Shown here: one piece after another, positions 43,820 through 53,189 of the stretch
Layout of the letters: each line of letters opens with the position of its first letter
How positions within the stretch are numbered: position 1 is the stretch's first letter
Assembly (NCBI RefSeq): GCF_014349155.1
Contig: NZ_JACSIT010000149.1
Location: 34,065-98,064, forward strand
Direction of reading: 5' to 3'
DNA: 64,000 bases
From: Neolewinella lacunae
GTDB lineage: Bacteria; Bacteroidota; Bacteroidia; Chitinophagales; Saprospiraceae
Notes under the pieces: model-generated
Database searches by the model: none
What the model saw: only the letters and a program-made list of their open reading frames with translations
What the model was told of the DNA's origin: nothing
Translations under genes and position numbers: made by a program

Positions 43820-45127
43820 TCACCGTCGCATCGTCTCGTAAAACTCCACCACGGCGGGGTCAACCATCACGTCGCGGGGCGTGAGGGGACTGCGCAGTAC
43901 AATGCCCTCCAGCGTCCGGCAGCGGGACAGCGCCACGTAGGTTTGCCCGTGCTCGAAAGCGCCGCGGCCGAGGTCGATGATGATGCGGTCGAAGGTCTTT
44001 CCCTGGGACTTGTGGATGGTTACGGCCCAGGCCAGCCGGACGGGAATCTGGCGGTAGGTCCCCAGCGTCTCGGTGCCAATCTTGGTGATGTCGGCCCCTT
44101 CGGAGGTGTAGCGGATGATGTCCCATTCTTCGTAGCCCACCTCAATCTGCCGGGGCGGGCCGCTTTCCTTGACTTCGATGATGACCGACTCGGTTTTACA
44201 TTCCACCACGGTGCCGATGGTGCCGTTCACGTACTGTTTGTCGTTGTCGTTGCGCAGGGTCATCACCTGGGCCCCGACCTTGAGTTTTAACGCTGCGGGG
44301 ACGGGAAAAAGGGACTCCGGGAAATTGCCCTTCACCTGGGCGAGGTAGAGCATCTCGGGGGTCTCAAGCTGGGCCAGCGCGTTGCTGTTGATGTCGGTCA
44401 CCGTCGCGTTACGGGCCGCCAGGGTGAGGTAGGGGACCCCGGCTTCGGGCTGGAAACCCGCCTCGTAGCGTTCGTTCAGGGCCGTGAGTTCGTCGTAGTC
44501 AACGGTTGCGTTCCGGATGGCTTCCAGCAGGCCGAGGAAGTAGCGGCTGTCTTGGCGGTACACCTGCTGGAGTTCGATCATTTCCAGGTCGATGTGGTCG
44601 AGGCAAGCCGCGCTGAAAAAATACGGGCTCGCGAATTGGTAGCTGAAGTACTGCCGTTCCTCTTCGCTGCTTACCACGGGAGGCAGCTGAAAAAGATCGC
44701 CAAAAAGAATGACCTGTACCCCGCCGAAGGGCAGGCTGTTGCCCCGGTTGAGTTTCAGGGCGTAGTCGATGCCCTCCATCACATCGGCGCGCACCATGCT
44801 GATTTCGTCGATGACGAGCGTCTCCAGGTTCGTGAACAGGCGCTTGTAGCGGCGGTTGGGGCGGATGTCTTTGCTCTGCAACAGCCGGGGCGGAAAGCCA
44901 AAGAGGCTGTGAATGGTTTGCCCCTGAACGTTCAGCGCGGCCACGCCGGTGGGGGCCAGTACAACTACGTTTTTGGCGGTGCTGCGGCGGAAAATTTGCA
45001 GGAGGGTAGACTTGCCCGTCCCCGCCCGCCCGGTAATGAACAGGTTAGCCCCGGCCTCCATGCGTTCCAGCGCGTAGTTGAATTCGGAAGACAGATGAAG
45101 CGGCTCCAGGCCAGGCGAGGTAGACAT
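43820..45127 (-). CDS. PIF1-like superfamily 1B DNA helicase
   Basis: About 435 residues from the ATG at 45127-45125. Walker A GRAGTGKST is at 33-41, the PIF1 motif II is TLVIDEISMV, and motif III is ILFGDLFQLPPV. The C-terminal half includes VRLAWAVTIHKSQGKTFDR and TYVALSRCRTLEGI, the motifs V and VI. Such helicases are common in Bacteroidota and process forks or G-quadruplexes with 5'-3' polarity. It is a monocistronic gene convergent with cysN (4-bp gap). Confidence 0.93.
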   Translation of the reverse strand: MSTSPGLEPLHLSSEFNYALERMEAGANLFITGRAGTGKSTLLQIFRRSTAKNVVVLAPTGVAALNVQGQTIHSLFGFPPRLLQSKDIRPNRRYKRLFTNLETLVIDEISMVRADVMEGIDYALKLNRGNSLPFGGVQVILFGDLFQLPPVVSSEEERQYFSYQFASPYFFSAACLDHIDLEMIELQQVYRQDSRYFLGLLEAIRNATVDYDELTALNERYEAGFQPEAGVPYLTLAARNATVTDINSNALAQLETPEMLYLAQVKGNFPESLFPVPAALKLKVGAQVMTLRNDNDKQYVNGTIGTVVECKTESVIIEVKESGPPRQIEVGYEEWDIIRYTSEGADITKIGTETLGTYRQIPVRLAWAVTIHKSQGKTFDRIIIDLGRGAFEHGQTYVALSRCRTLEGIVLRSPLTPRDVMVDPAVVEFYETMRR

Positions 45128-45178
45128 GGTGGCGAAGGTAGCTAATGTCGCGGCTTTAGCCCCCATCATAAAGGTAAT

Positions 45179-45196
45179 GGCGCGGCCGCAGGTGCT
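45179..45196 (-). repeat. Dispersed C18 repeat with extended tail
   Basis: Perfect GGGCGCGGCCGCAGGTGC followed by tcaggaacggataaggagc, which matches tails at 40245 (complement) and 59499. Confidence 0.8.
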
Positions 45197-45310
45197 CAGG
45201 AACGGATAAGGAGCGGGGGAAGGGGCAGTGCGGTGTTTATTTTTCGTTCCATTTGAACTTTTGCTGGCGGGGGACTAATTTTACCCAAGACCATTCCGAT
45301 TCCCAGGCCG

Positions 45311-46342
45311 ATGAAATTAAGGGGCAACGAAGCAAAAGAAAGCCAGGCGACCGCCGCTGCCGCCAACCGTTTTACGCCAACGGCCAACCGCGCTTTGGTC
45401 CCTCCGTTCGAGGACCAACGGCCCTCCACCGTGACCCAGATGCGCTTGGGCGAAATGGCCAACACCCGGCCCGCCGGTCACCTGGCCATCGTACAAAGGC
45501 AGCCGATAGTCTTGCAGGCCAAATGGACGGACCAGTATGGTGTCGAACACGATGACGATCCACCCCCGGGCTGGCTAAAGGCCAACAATAACGTAATCGG
45601 TGAGCACTACTATGATCCCGGAGGAGAAGAGGAAGTGGAGGAAGATCCAGTGCCTTCGGAAGAGGAAAAGGATGGAGTAGGGGAGTACGACTCCGAAGAA
45701 GAGGGTTTTGGAGACAGCGAAGAATCCAGCGAAGAGCCAGAAAACTCCGATGAATCCAGCTTTGAGCCGGACAGCGACGATGGTCGTATCCCCGCCGAAG
45801 AACGCTACTACGGAAAACGCGGTGAGTACCGCTCCGGCCGAAGGTTTTACAAGGACCGGCAACGCGACACCCGCAAGACCCTCGTGAAAAGGCAAAGCAG
45901 CCCCAGCGGGCGCCTCTACTCCCGACACGACCAATCCGGTCCCGTAATTCCGCTCGATAAAGAAGGGCGGGAAATCAGAAAGCATAAGAAAAGCAAAAAA
46001 GACAAGCAGCCCGACATCGACCATCGGCTGGACTGGATAGCCATCGACCAGGCCGTGGAAGAGTACAGCGATACCGAACTCTCGGAAGCAGAAAAAGAAA
46101 CCTTCAAAGACCACCTCTATAATGTGGAGGATAATCTTGAAATCCTTGCCCATGAAGACCACAAAAGTAAAAAGCGCACTACCCGCGACGCGCTCGACGA
46201 ACCGCTGAAAAAGAAAGCCAAGCTTTTCGTTAAAGCCCAGCGGGAAGTTTATAGTTCAGACCTTTACGCCCAGAGAAAACGAAATCAAAAGAGGGAACGC
46301 TTGAAAAAATTGGCGGAGCGAAAAAAGAAAAAAGACAAGTAG
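45311..46342 (+). CDS. Putative secreted/injected HNH-nuclease toxin with DUF4157/eCIS-type leader
   Basis: A 343-residue protein. Residues 32-48 (PPFEDQRPSTVTQMRLGEM) match the short FxDNRPExxxQxKLQEM leader found at the start of many Bacteroidota DUF4157 and contractile-injection cargo proteins. Residues 80-160 are an acidic Asp/Glu/Ser linker. The C-terminal part has an HNH-like pattern: DIDHR at 235-239, NLEIL at 275-279 and HEDHKSKK at 281-288, that is DH...N-L...H-x-x-K. It ends in a very basic tail (RLKKLAERKKKKDK), suited to DNA binding. No signal peptide. No immunity gene is recognisable; the next gene is a DUF6122 membrane protein beyond a MITE. Toxin function is inferred. Confidence 0.6.
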   Translation: MKLRGNEAKESQATAAAANRFTPTANRALVPPFEDQRPSTVTQMRLGEMANTRPAGHLAIVQRQPIVLQAKWTDQYGVEHDDDPPPGWLKANNNVIGEHYYDPGGEEEVEEDPVPSEEEKDGVGEYDSEEEGFGDSEESSEEPENSDESSFEPDSDDGRIPAEERYYGKRGEYRSGRRFYKDRQRDTRKTLVKRQSSPSGRLYSRHDQSGPVIPLDKEGREIRKHKKSKKDKQPDIDHRLDWIAIDQAVEEYSDTELSEAEKETFKDHLYNVEDNLEILAHEDHKSKKRTTRDALDEPLKKKAKLFVKAQREVYSSDLYAQRKRNQKRERLKKLAERKKKKDK

Positions 46343-46412
46343 CAGGGCAAATCTCCCGCCCAGCGAAGGAGCTCTTTGTTCGGGATTTGCTTCTCCACTT
46401 ACTGGCGGATGC

Positions 46413-46590
46413 TTAGAGCTTGTCTAAATTTTTACTTCCTGATAACCAAGCAGTTTGCTACGCAGTACTGCGTGCTATGAACCTGGCGTCACAAAAAATG
46501 GCTTACGTAGTCCACTATGCGCGCAATTTTTTGTCTAGCCAGAACCATAAGTCCTTGATTACAGCCCACTAAATTTTAGACAAGCTCTTA
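46413..46590. mobile_element. MITE with 13-14 bp terminal inverted repeats and TTA duplication
   Basis: GAGCTTGTCTAAA at 46416-46428 and its complement at 46575-46587 bound about 172 bp, with TTA on both outer sides (46413-46415 and 46588-46590). No transposase. Inside are the palindrome ACGCAGTACTGCGT (46460-46473) and acaaaaaat/attttttgt arms (46491-46537). A 3-bp TNA duplication suggests mobilisation by an IS5-type transposase located elsewhere. Confidence 0.75.
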
Positions 46591-46616
46591 AATAACCGCA
46601 TAACTATTTTCCCGGA

Positions 46617-47003
46617 ATGCAGACCTTCGTTCACTATTTCCTGCATTTCGGATTCCCGTTTTTCATCGCCTTTTTCGGCTTTCGGAAGGATTGGAAAAGG
46701 GCTTATTTGCTGCTGCTGGCGACCATGTTGGTGGATTTGGATCACCTGCTGGCCAACCCCGTTTTTCAAACGAACCGTTGCAGCATCCATTTTCACCCCT
46801 TGCATACTTACTATGCAATGCTGGGGTACATGGTACTCCTTTTCCTGCGCTGGCCTTTCCGATTGATCGGGATTGGCCTCCTGTTCCATATGCTGACGGA
46901 TTTGATCGACTGCCTGATGATGTATGGGCATTGCCAGGAGTGTTTTGCTGACGCCCCCGCGGCAGCCCTGCTGCGTACCGTCGGCGGGGCGCTTGGGATG
47001 TAG
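46617..47003 (+). CDS. DUF6122 family membrane protein
   Basis: A 128-residue protein with three or four membrane helices. It begins MQTFVHYFLHFGFPFFIAF and contains the metal-like motif LVDLDHLLANPVF and the pattern CSIHFHPLHTYYAM, then LLFHMLTDLIDCLMMY. These His/Asp-rich membrane motifs match a Bacteroidota family found near housekeeping genes, of unknown function; they recall membrane metal-dependent hydrolases. Start codon lies 26 bp after the MITE. Confidence 0.75.
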   Translation: MQTFVHYFLHFGFPFFIAFFGFRKDWKRAYLLLLATMLVDLDHLLANPVFQTNRCSIHFHPLHTYYAMLGYMVLLFLRWPFRLIGIGLLFHMLTDLIDCLMMYGHCQECFADAPAAALLRTVGGALGM

Positions 47004-47103
47004 TGCCTCCTTTGCCGCAGTACTGCCCAAAATTTTATATTTTTTTTGAGTATGTTTTAGTGCTTCGTTAACCTTTTGCGGGCGGTTTTTTCGAGGATAG
47101 GCA

Positions 47104-47111
47104 TATCTTTG
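47104..47111 (+). promoter_or_regulatory. -7 box TATCTTTG
   Basis: Exact TAnnTTTG about 92 bp before the barrel protein ATG. TTTTG at 47074-47078 is a possible -33 element at a slightly long spacing (25). Confidence 0.6.
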
Positions 47112-47202
47112 CAGCATACAAATTGCCCAAACCAAATTACTCCGGGGCTGACCCTGGTTAGGCGGTGGCGAACACTTTTTCACCCAATAAATGCATTTTC
47201 CT

Positions 47203-47736
47203 ATGCGTATTTTTCTTTTCACCTGCCTGCTGGCAGCCCTCTCTTTTACGGCCTCTGCCCAGGTAGATGCCAAGATCAACGTCGGGTCCCTGATTTTTGG
47301 AGGCGTCGATGTTTCCGCTGATTTCGCTGTAGGCGAGAAGTCTTCTTTTGCTGCTGGCGTGGGGTATATCTCTACGGATTTTGGCAGCGATGACTTCAAG
47401 TACAGCAACCTGCGCATCATCCCCGAATACCGTTACTACCTCAACCCCCGCCTTGGTGCCGACCGCTTTTTCGTGGGAGCTTATGGTAAGCTGGCATTCG
47501 TTACGGCGAAGGACGAGACGGACAATTCGGAGGTAGACGCCACCCGTGGGGCGCTGGGTTTCATGTTTGGCAACAAGTGGGTCACCGAGGGAGGCTTCTT
47601 ATTTGAGCTCAACGCGGGCCTGGGCCGGGCGACCGTTTTTGGCAGCAACGACGGTGATGCCGAGTTTGAAGACGCTTACGGTACCCTGACCAGCTTTGAT
47701 TTCCGCCTGGGTATTCTGGTAGGCTATCGTTTCTAG
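47203..47736 (+). CDS. Small outer-membrane beta-barrel protein
   Basis: A 177-residue protein from the ATG at 47203; the in-frame ATG at 47191 is an alternative. Signal peptide MRIFLFTCLLAALSFTASAQ. The mature part alternates polar and aromatic residues in eight predicted strands (VGYISTDFGSDDFKYSNLRIIPEYRYYLNP, then FFVGAYGKLAFV) and ends LGILVGYRF with the terminal Phe of outer-membrane proteins. This matches small OmpA-like or DUF3575-like barrels. Own promoter and a strong terminator. Confidence 0.8.
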   Translation: MRIFLFTCLLAALSFTASAQVDAKINVGSLIFGGVDVSADFAVGEKSSFAAGVGYISTDFGSDDFKYSNLRIIPEYRYYLNPRLGADRFFVGAYGKLAFVTAKDETDNSEVDATRGALGFMFGNKWVTEGGFLFELNAGLGRATVFGSNDGDAEFEDAYGTLTSFDFRLGILVGYRF

Positions 47737-47778
47737 TGGGCCAACCAGTCCTCAGCCCGGCTTCAAGGCCAGTACGTT

Positions 47779-47817
47779 AAGGTTCCCCTCTCCCGGATTT
47801 CGGGGGAGGGGAACCTT
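47779..47817 (+). terminator. Hairpin terminator after the barrel gene
   Basis: aaggttcccctc at 47779-47790 pairs with gaggggaacctt at 47806-47817, extended inward by four more pairs; loop of seven nt. Confidence 0.75.
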
Positions 47818-47858
47818 CGTTTGGAGTGGGCTGGCCTGGCTTTTTGTCCCTGTCCCCT

Positions 47859-47876
47859 GCACCTGCGTCCGCGCCC
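47859..47876 (+). repeat. Dispersed C18 repeat
   Basis: GCACCTGCGTCCGCGCCC, 100 bp before the sigma factor gene. Confidence 0.7.
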
Positions 47877-47976
47877 ATTTCCAGTCTTCTACTGGCAAAC
47901 GCCCCTTGGCAGCTAAAAAAGCGGGAACTTTGTGGGGAGTGGCCGTCTGGGCGGCCCCAAACGTTGTGAGGAACAG

Positions 47977-48519
47977 ATGAAAGACCTATGTGCCCAATAC
48001 TGGTCTGCTTTTTTGGCTGGCGACGAAGCCGCCTTTCGGGCACTGTATGACCTGACCTACGATGAGCTCTTTCACTACGCCTGGCGGTTGGGGGGCGATG
48101 CGACGGTTGCGCGGGATGCCTTACAGGAGATTTTCGTGGCCATTTGGCAGCGCAAAGACCGGCAGCCCCCCGTGCGGGACCCCTGGGTTTTCCTTTTGGC
48201 CAGTTTACGCAATCGTTTGGTGGATGAGGCCCGGCGGACACGGGTAGTACCCCCACCCCCTACTGCGGAACCTTCGCCAGAAGACCAATTGCTGGACGCG
48301 GAGTATGACCGCCTGCGCGCCACCTGGCTGGCTGAGCAGATGGACCGCCTGCCTGCCCAACAGCGGGAGGCGCTGCACCTGCGCTACCGCGTTGCACTCG
48401 ACTACCCCGACCTGGCGGAAGTCCTGGGCGTAAGCCAGCAGGCCGCCTACAATTACGTCAACCGCGGCATCCGGCAGCTGCGCAAGGCCCTGGAGAGTGC
48501 GCCGCCGGATTTTTTTTAA
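47977..48519 (+). CDS. ECF RNA polymerase sigma factor (FecI-like)
   Basis: About 180 residues from the ATG at 47977. Region 2 is FRALYDLTYDELFHYAWRLGGDATVARDALQEIFVAIWQ, and region 4 is MDRLPAQQREALHLRYR then YPDLAEVLGVSQQAAYNYVNRGIRQLRKAL, a helix-turn-helix. It should be held by the FecR protein encoded next and released when the STN-SusC receptor is occupied. The gene ends with a T7A8 tract followed by gttgcgcgggg, a motif that recurs at 61201-61235. Confidence 0.92.
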   Translation: MKDLCAQYWSAFLAGDEAAFRALYDLTYDELFHYAWRLGGDATVARDALQEIFVAIWQRKDRQPPVRDPWVFLLASLRNRLVDEARRTRVVPPPPTAEPSPEDQLLDAEYDRLRATWLAEQMDRLPAQQREALHLRYRVALDYPDLAEVLGVSQQAAYNYVNRGIRQLRKALESAPPDFF

Positions 48520-48601
48520 AAAAAAGTTGCGCGGGGGTGGTTAAATCCGGTAGCCGCATCCGTCTCCTTATTGCTAAGCCTTCCTGCCGGACTTTCCGAT
48601 C

Positions 48602-49636
48602 ATGCCACACATTTATACCAGATTTCTTTCCCTGGACTGCGAACAACTGCTGGAGGACCCTGACTTCCGCCAGCGGGCGCTTAGCGTGGACGCCAGCGTA
48701 CGCGCCCACTGGACGGCTTGGCTCGATGAGCATCCTGCGTACCGGCCTACGGCGGAAATGGCCCGGGCCATTCTGCTGGCCGTTGACGCTCCGTCGCCCG
48801 TAACCTTACCCAGCCCCCGCGAAAAAGCCACCGACTTTGCTGCGCTGCTGAGCCGGGCCCAGGTGGCAAAAGAGCGTCCGCTGCGACGGTCCCGGATGCT
48901 GCCCTTTGCGGCTGCGGCGGGCCTTTTGCTTCTGATCGTGGCGGTTTTCCTACTGCGCCCCACGGCACCTACCGTTTACGCCAGCAACTACGGTGAACTC
49001 CGGGAGATTGTACTCCCCGACGGCACCGTTGTCAACCTCAACGCCAATTCAACTTTGACCATTCCTACGGGGGGCTGGACGGCGGAGGCGCGTACGGTTT
49101 TGCTGGACGGGGAAGCCTTCTTCGCAGTAAAGCCACAGCCTGCCGGCGATGACCTACAGCCTTTTGTGGTACGGACCCGCGCGGCGGAAGTGCGGGTGTA
49201 CGGGACCCGTTTTAACGTCCGCGACCGCCGGGGCAAGACCCAAGTCTTTCTGGAAGAAGGTGCGGTGAGTGTCGGCTGGGCGCAGGGGGGATTGCCCGAA
49301 ACCCCATTGTTGCCGGGAGAAGTACTGGACCTGACCGCCGGCGCGGGTACCGCAGAACGGCAAAAGGCCGAGGAACCTGCTGCGTTGGTCGCCTGGAAGA
49401 CGGGGCGCCTGGTGTTTTCGGAGCGCCCACTGGCCGAGGCGCTGGAATCCTTGGGCGATCTTTATGGCGTGGTGCTTACCTGCCCCGATGACGCCGTCGC
49501 CCAACGGGTAATAAGTTCTGCCGGCATCCCGGTAGATGATCTGGAGCTCGCGCTTCAACTGTTAGAAAAAGCCCTTAACCTCAAGGTGGAACGGGTGGAG
49601 AATAGTAAAGTATACTTGGTCCATTCCGCAGAATAG
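48602..49636 (+). CDS. FecR-type anti-sigma factor / sigma regulator
   Basis: A 344-residue inner-membrane protein. An N-terminal cytosolic part (about 1-98) is followed by one membrane helix (LPFAAAAGLLLLIVAVFLL) and a periplasmic FecR domain (YGELREIVLPDGTVVNLNANSTLTIP, then EAFFAVKP, VRTRAAEVRVYGTRFNV, LEEGAVSVGW). The C-terminal DUF4974 region (FSERPLAEALESLGDLYGVVL) contacts the STN domain of the partner receptor. It carries the signal from the outer membrane to the ECF sigma before it. Confidence 0.93.
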   Translation: MPHIYTRFLSLDCEQLLEDPDFRQRALSVDASVRAHWTAWLDEHPAYRPTAEMARAILLAVDAPSPVTLPSPREKATDFAALLSRAQVAKERPLRRSRMLPFAAAAGLLLLIVAVFLLRPTAPTVYASNYGELREIVLPDGTVVNLNANSTLTIPTGGWTAEARTVLLDGEAFFAVKPQPAGDDLQPFVVRTRAAEVRVYGTRFNVRDRRGKTQVFLEEGAVSVGWAQGGLPETPLLPGEVLDLTAGAGTAERQKAEEPAALVAWKTGRLVFSERPLAEALESLGDLYGVVLTCPDDAVAQRVISSAGIPVDDLELALQLLEKALNLKVERVENSKVYLVHSAE

Positions 49637-49663
49637 GCGGAGCAATGGGCCATTAAGTCGATT

Positions 49664-52600
49664 ATGTTTAATAAAGTACCGTCTTTATCGCTGACTGTAC
49701 TGACCGTTTTAGCGCTCAGTCTCTGCGCCCCGGCTTCGGTGGTGGCGGGCGGTGGCGTGGGTACTCCTGAGGATCCGCGTCCACTGGCGGAGATGCTGGA
49801 GGAGCTGGGCCGGCGGTACGGGGTATTTTTTACCTACGATGCGGCAAAAATTGCGGGAAAGGAGGTAGACTTTATCCCCGCCGAAGGCGAATCTCTGGAG
49901 GATGCCATTGAGCGGCTCCTGACCCCGACCAATCTGGGTTACGAGGTTTTGGGCGACAAATACTTCGTTCTTTTTGAGGCCAGTGAGCGAGGGCGGCGCG
50001 AAGCCTCCCGCCTGCGGCGTAAGGTCCGGCAACTGGATCGCATCGAAAACGGCGGAACCAGACTACGGGTATTGCGGGCCGACGCCGACCCCGGGCGGCA
50101 GTTGCGGGAGATCCAACGCGAAAGCAAAGCAATCGCCCTGGCGGGAGGAGTCGGGGGTACGGTACTGGACGAAAACGGCGAACCGCTCCTGGGCGTAAGC
50201 ATCCGGGTGCTGGGTACCAGCCAAGGCACGGTCAGTGATGGCCGGGGGCAGTTTACGCTCCCCAGCACTGCGGAGACTACCCAATTGGAGTTTTCCTACC
50301 TCGGCTACGGTACGCGTCAGCTGACCCTGCACCGGGGGGAAAGCGCGCAGGTTCGCTTAAAACCCGTTGGGGCAGCCTTGCCGGAAGTCCTGATTGTCGG
50401 CTATGGGACGATCCAGGCAACGGAAGCTACGGCCAGCGTTGCCCAGGTAGAGCGGGATGCACTGGCGCACGCCCAGGCGATGCTAATGCCGCAGGAGTGG
50501 TTACAGGGCCGGGTGGCGGGGGTACAGGTATTGGGTGGCAACGGGGAGCCGGGGGCGTTCCAAAGCCTGCGCATCCGGGGCAGCAGCAGCATGAACGCCA
50601 GCAACGAGCCGCTATACGTGATTGATGGGATGCCGGTGGATAACAGTCCGCACGCACCTTACGGGTTGCAGCCCGGGCGCAATCCCCTCAACGCCCTTAA
50701 CCCTGCCGATGTAGAAAAAGTAACGGTTTTAAAAGATGCCGCAGCCGGGGCGATATACGGCTCGCGGGCGGCCAATGGGGTGGTCTTGATTGAAACCCGG
50801 AAGAGCCGGCTCCACCAGCCTGGTCAGCTCACCTACAATGCCTGGATAGCGGGTGCCGAAGCGGTCAACACCCTGGACGTTTACGACGCAGCGGGCTACC
50901 GGGATTTGGTGGGTCGCCTGGCACCCCATCGCCTGGCGGAATTGGGTGAAGCGAATACGAACTGGCAGGCGGCCATTCTCCGCCCCGCCTTCAGCCAGCA
51001 GCATACGCTGGGCTACGGCGCGGGAAATGATCGCGGGGGCTACCGGATTTCGCTTGGTTATTTACAGCGGGAATCCATCGTGGTGGGAGCGGGGAGTGAG
51101 CGACTGAGTGCGGCGCTGAGCGGACGCCGCGACTTTCTCGACCACCAATTACAACTGCAGGCCGATGTCAAAATGGCGCGTTTGCACGATCGCTTCGTGG
51201 CCCCTTCCATCTTCAGCTATGCCTATGCCTTCGATCCTACCCAGCCGCTCCGGGATGCCAGCAGCCCCTGGGGCGGCTACTTTGAGTACGACAACGACCT
51301 GACAATAAAAAACCCCCTGGCCGAGGCGAACCTAGTCCGCGATGAGAGCCGGGTTTTCCGCCTGCTCGGTAACCTGCGTTTGCGCTACCTGCCCGCCAAA
51401 ATCCCCGGCTTGGAAGCCACCGTATTTGTGGGGAATGACCGTACGGATGGCGTACGCAACCTCTTTGCACCTTCTACGGTGCGCTATCAGTACGTCAACA
51501 AGGGAGAATTCCGCTACGCACCGCAGCAGCGGGATAACCGCCTGGTGGAAACCTACCTGAACTACGCGCACCGTTACGCCGATGATCGTTTGGGGGCCAG
51601 CCTGACGGCTGGCTATACGTACCAGCATTTTCAAGCCCATTACCCCGTAGAGAGTTATCTGGGTATTGAGGGATCGGACTATGCCTTTGGGCGCATCCCC
51701 GCCAGCGACCGCGAAAACCGCCTGGAAGCATTTCAGGAAAACCGCCTGGCTTCGGTATTCGGCCGCACGGGACTGGACTGGCGGCACAAATATTTCCTGA
51801 CGGCCAGCTTCCGGGTGGATGGCTCCTCCCGGTTCAGTCCCCTCCACCGCTGGGCTTCTTTCCCGGCCGTATCGCTGGCCTGGCGGATCAGTGAAGAACC
51901 TTTTATGCAGCGGCAAAGGGGCTGGGTGGACGAACTCAAGCTGCGGGCGGGCTGGGGGCTTACGGGCAACCAGGAAATCGGGGATTACCAGTACCTGCCC
52001 ACCATCACCCTCGGCGATGCAACGGTGCGCTACCCCTTCGGCGAAGAATTTCTCACTACGGCGCGGCCGAATGCGGTCAGCGCAGATTTGAAATGGGAAC
52101 AGACCTCGAGCGCGAACCTGGCCCTGGAGGGCAGCTTTTTTGGCAAGCGCCTGCACGCCACGCTGGAGGCTTACCAGTCTACGACCAAAGACCTGCTTTC
52201 GCGGGTCATTGTGCCAGCGGGGTCCAACCTTTCGGATATAGTATTGACCAATATCGGCAGCATCCGCAACCATGGGGTAGAATTTAGCGTGGATGCCAAA
52301 TTGGTGGAGGGCAAAGCCTGGCAATGGTCGCTGGGCTTCAACCTGGCCACCAACCAAAACCGGATTTTGTCCCTGGGACCCAGTCCGGAACTGAACTTCC
52401 GTGCGATCAGCACTGGAAACATCAGCGGAGGGACGGGCAATACCATCCAGGTCTACCAGGTTGGGCAGCCGTTGAATGCTTTTTATGTTTTTGTCCACCG
52501 CCGCGATGCCCAGGGCCGGCCTTTGCCCGATGGCGTGGACCACAACGGTGATGGCCAGGCGGATTTGGCCGATATCTACGAAGACACCAATGGCGACGGC

Positions 52601-53107
52601 GTGGTGAACGACCGGGATAAGCGGGCCTGGCAGCAACCTTCGCCCCGCTTCCACGGCGGGCTGCAAAGCCGGCTCACCTACCGGGGCTTTGGCTTGCGGA
52701 CGGCCCTGCGCTGGCAAGTGGGGAATTACGTTTACAATAACCTGGCGGCCTCCAGCGAAAACTACAACCGCATCCTGAGTGAACCGGAATTGCTCAACGT
52801 CCCCCGCGCCATTGAGTTAAGCGGCTTCCGCACCCCGCAGTTCTTTTCGGACTACTACGTGGAGCACGCTGCCTTCCTGCGAATGGACGCGCTGACGCTG
52901 GAATATACCCTGCCGGTGAAAAAAGCGGCCCGCCTGACCCAGTGTTACGTATCCCTGCAAAATGTATTTACCCTGACGGCGTACCGGGGGCTTGACCCCG
53001 AAGTGGGCAACGCCAGTGGCAACCCCTCCGTACCCCGTTACGGTATTGACGACCTGCTTTTTCCCACGGCCAGAACCCTTCTGCTGGGGGTAAATACCAG
53101 CTTTTGA
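49664..53107 (+). CDS. SusC/RagA-family TonB-linked outer-membrane protein with STN signalling domain
   Basis: A 1147-residue receptor. Signal peptide to about residue 29, then an STN domain (about 33-108: LAEMLEELGRRYGVFFTYDAAK to YEVLGDKYFVLFEA). A carboxypeptidase-regulatory domain (GTVLDENGEPLLGVSIRVLG), the SusC plug (MPQEWLQGRVAGVQVLGGNGEPG, then DAAAGAIYGSRAANGVVLIETRK) and a 22-strand barrel follow. The STN domain makes it the sensor partner of the FecR upstream. No SusD follows directly; the unpaired SusD at 59630 may be its partner. It ends NTSF. Confidence 0.95.
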   Translation: MFNKVPSLSLTVLTVLALSLCAPASVVAGGGVGTPEDPRPLAEMLEELGRRYGVFFTYDAAKIAGKEVDFIPAEGESLEDAIERLLTPTNLGYEVLGDKYFVLFEASERGRREASRLRRKVRQLDRIENGGTRLRVLRADADPGRQLREIQRESKAIALAGGVGGTVLDENGEPLLGVSIRVLGTSQGTVSDGRGQFTLPSTAETTQLEFSYLGYGTRQLTLHRGESAQVRLKPVGAALPEVLIVGYGTIQATEATASVAQVERDALAHAQAMLMPQEWLQGRVAGVQVLGGNGEPGAFQSLRIRGSSSMNASNEPLYVIDGMPVDNSPHAPYGLQPGRNPLNALNPADVEKVTVLKDAAAGAIYGSRAANGVVLIETRKSRLHQPGQLTYNAWIAGAEAVNTLDVYDAAGYRDLVGRLAPHRLAELGEANTNWQAAILRPAFSQQHTLGYGAGNDRGGYRISLGYLQRESIVVGAGSERLSAALSGRRDFLDHQLQLQADVKMARLHDRFVAPSIFSYAYAFDPTQPLRDASSPWGGYFEYDNDLTIKNPLAEANLVRDESRVFRLLGNLRLRYLPAKIPGLEATVFVGNDRTDGVRNLFAPSTVRYQYVNKGEFRYAPQQRDNRLVETYLNYAHRYADDRLGASLTAGYTYQHFQAHYPVESYLGIEGSDYAFGRIPASDRENRLEAFQENRLASVFGRTGLDWRHKYFLTASFRVDGSSRFSPLHRWASFPAVSLAWRISEEPFMQRQRGWVDELKLRAGWGLTGNQEIGDYQYLPTITLGDATVRYPFGEEFLTTARPNAVSADLKWEQTSSANLALEGSFFGKRLHATLEAYQSTTKDLLSRVIVPAGSNLSDIVLTNIGSIRNHGVEFSVDAKLVEGKAWQWSLGFNLATNQNRILSLGPSPELNFRAISTGNISGGTGNTIQVYQVGQPLNAFYVFVHRRDAQGRPLPDGVDHNGDGQADLADIYEDTNGDGVVNDRDKRAWQQPSPRFHGGLQSRLTYRGFGLRTALRWQVGNYVYNNLAASSENYNRILSEPELLNVPRAIELSGFRTPQFFSDYYVEHAAFLRMDALTLEYTLPVKKAARLTQCYVSLQNVFTLTAYRGLDPEVGNASGNPSVPRYGIDDLLFPTARTLLLGVNTSF

Positions 53108-53189
53108 CAAACTTTAATTTGTTGGTCTTGGGGCACTCACCCAGGACTGGCAAAGCACAATTTTTTATTACAACTAACCAAGCAATAGT

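Noticed and set aside
48377..48397. Further C18 repeat copy (gcacctgcgctaccgcg)
   Set aside because: It encodes the conserved LHLRYR of the sigma factor and diverges after ten bases; chance match.
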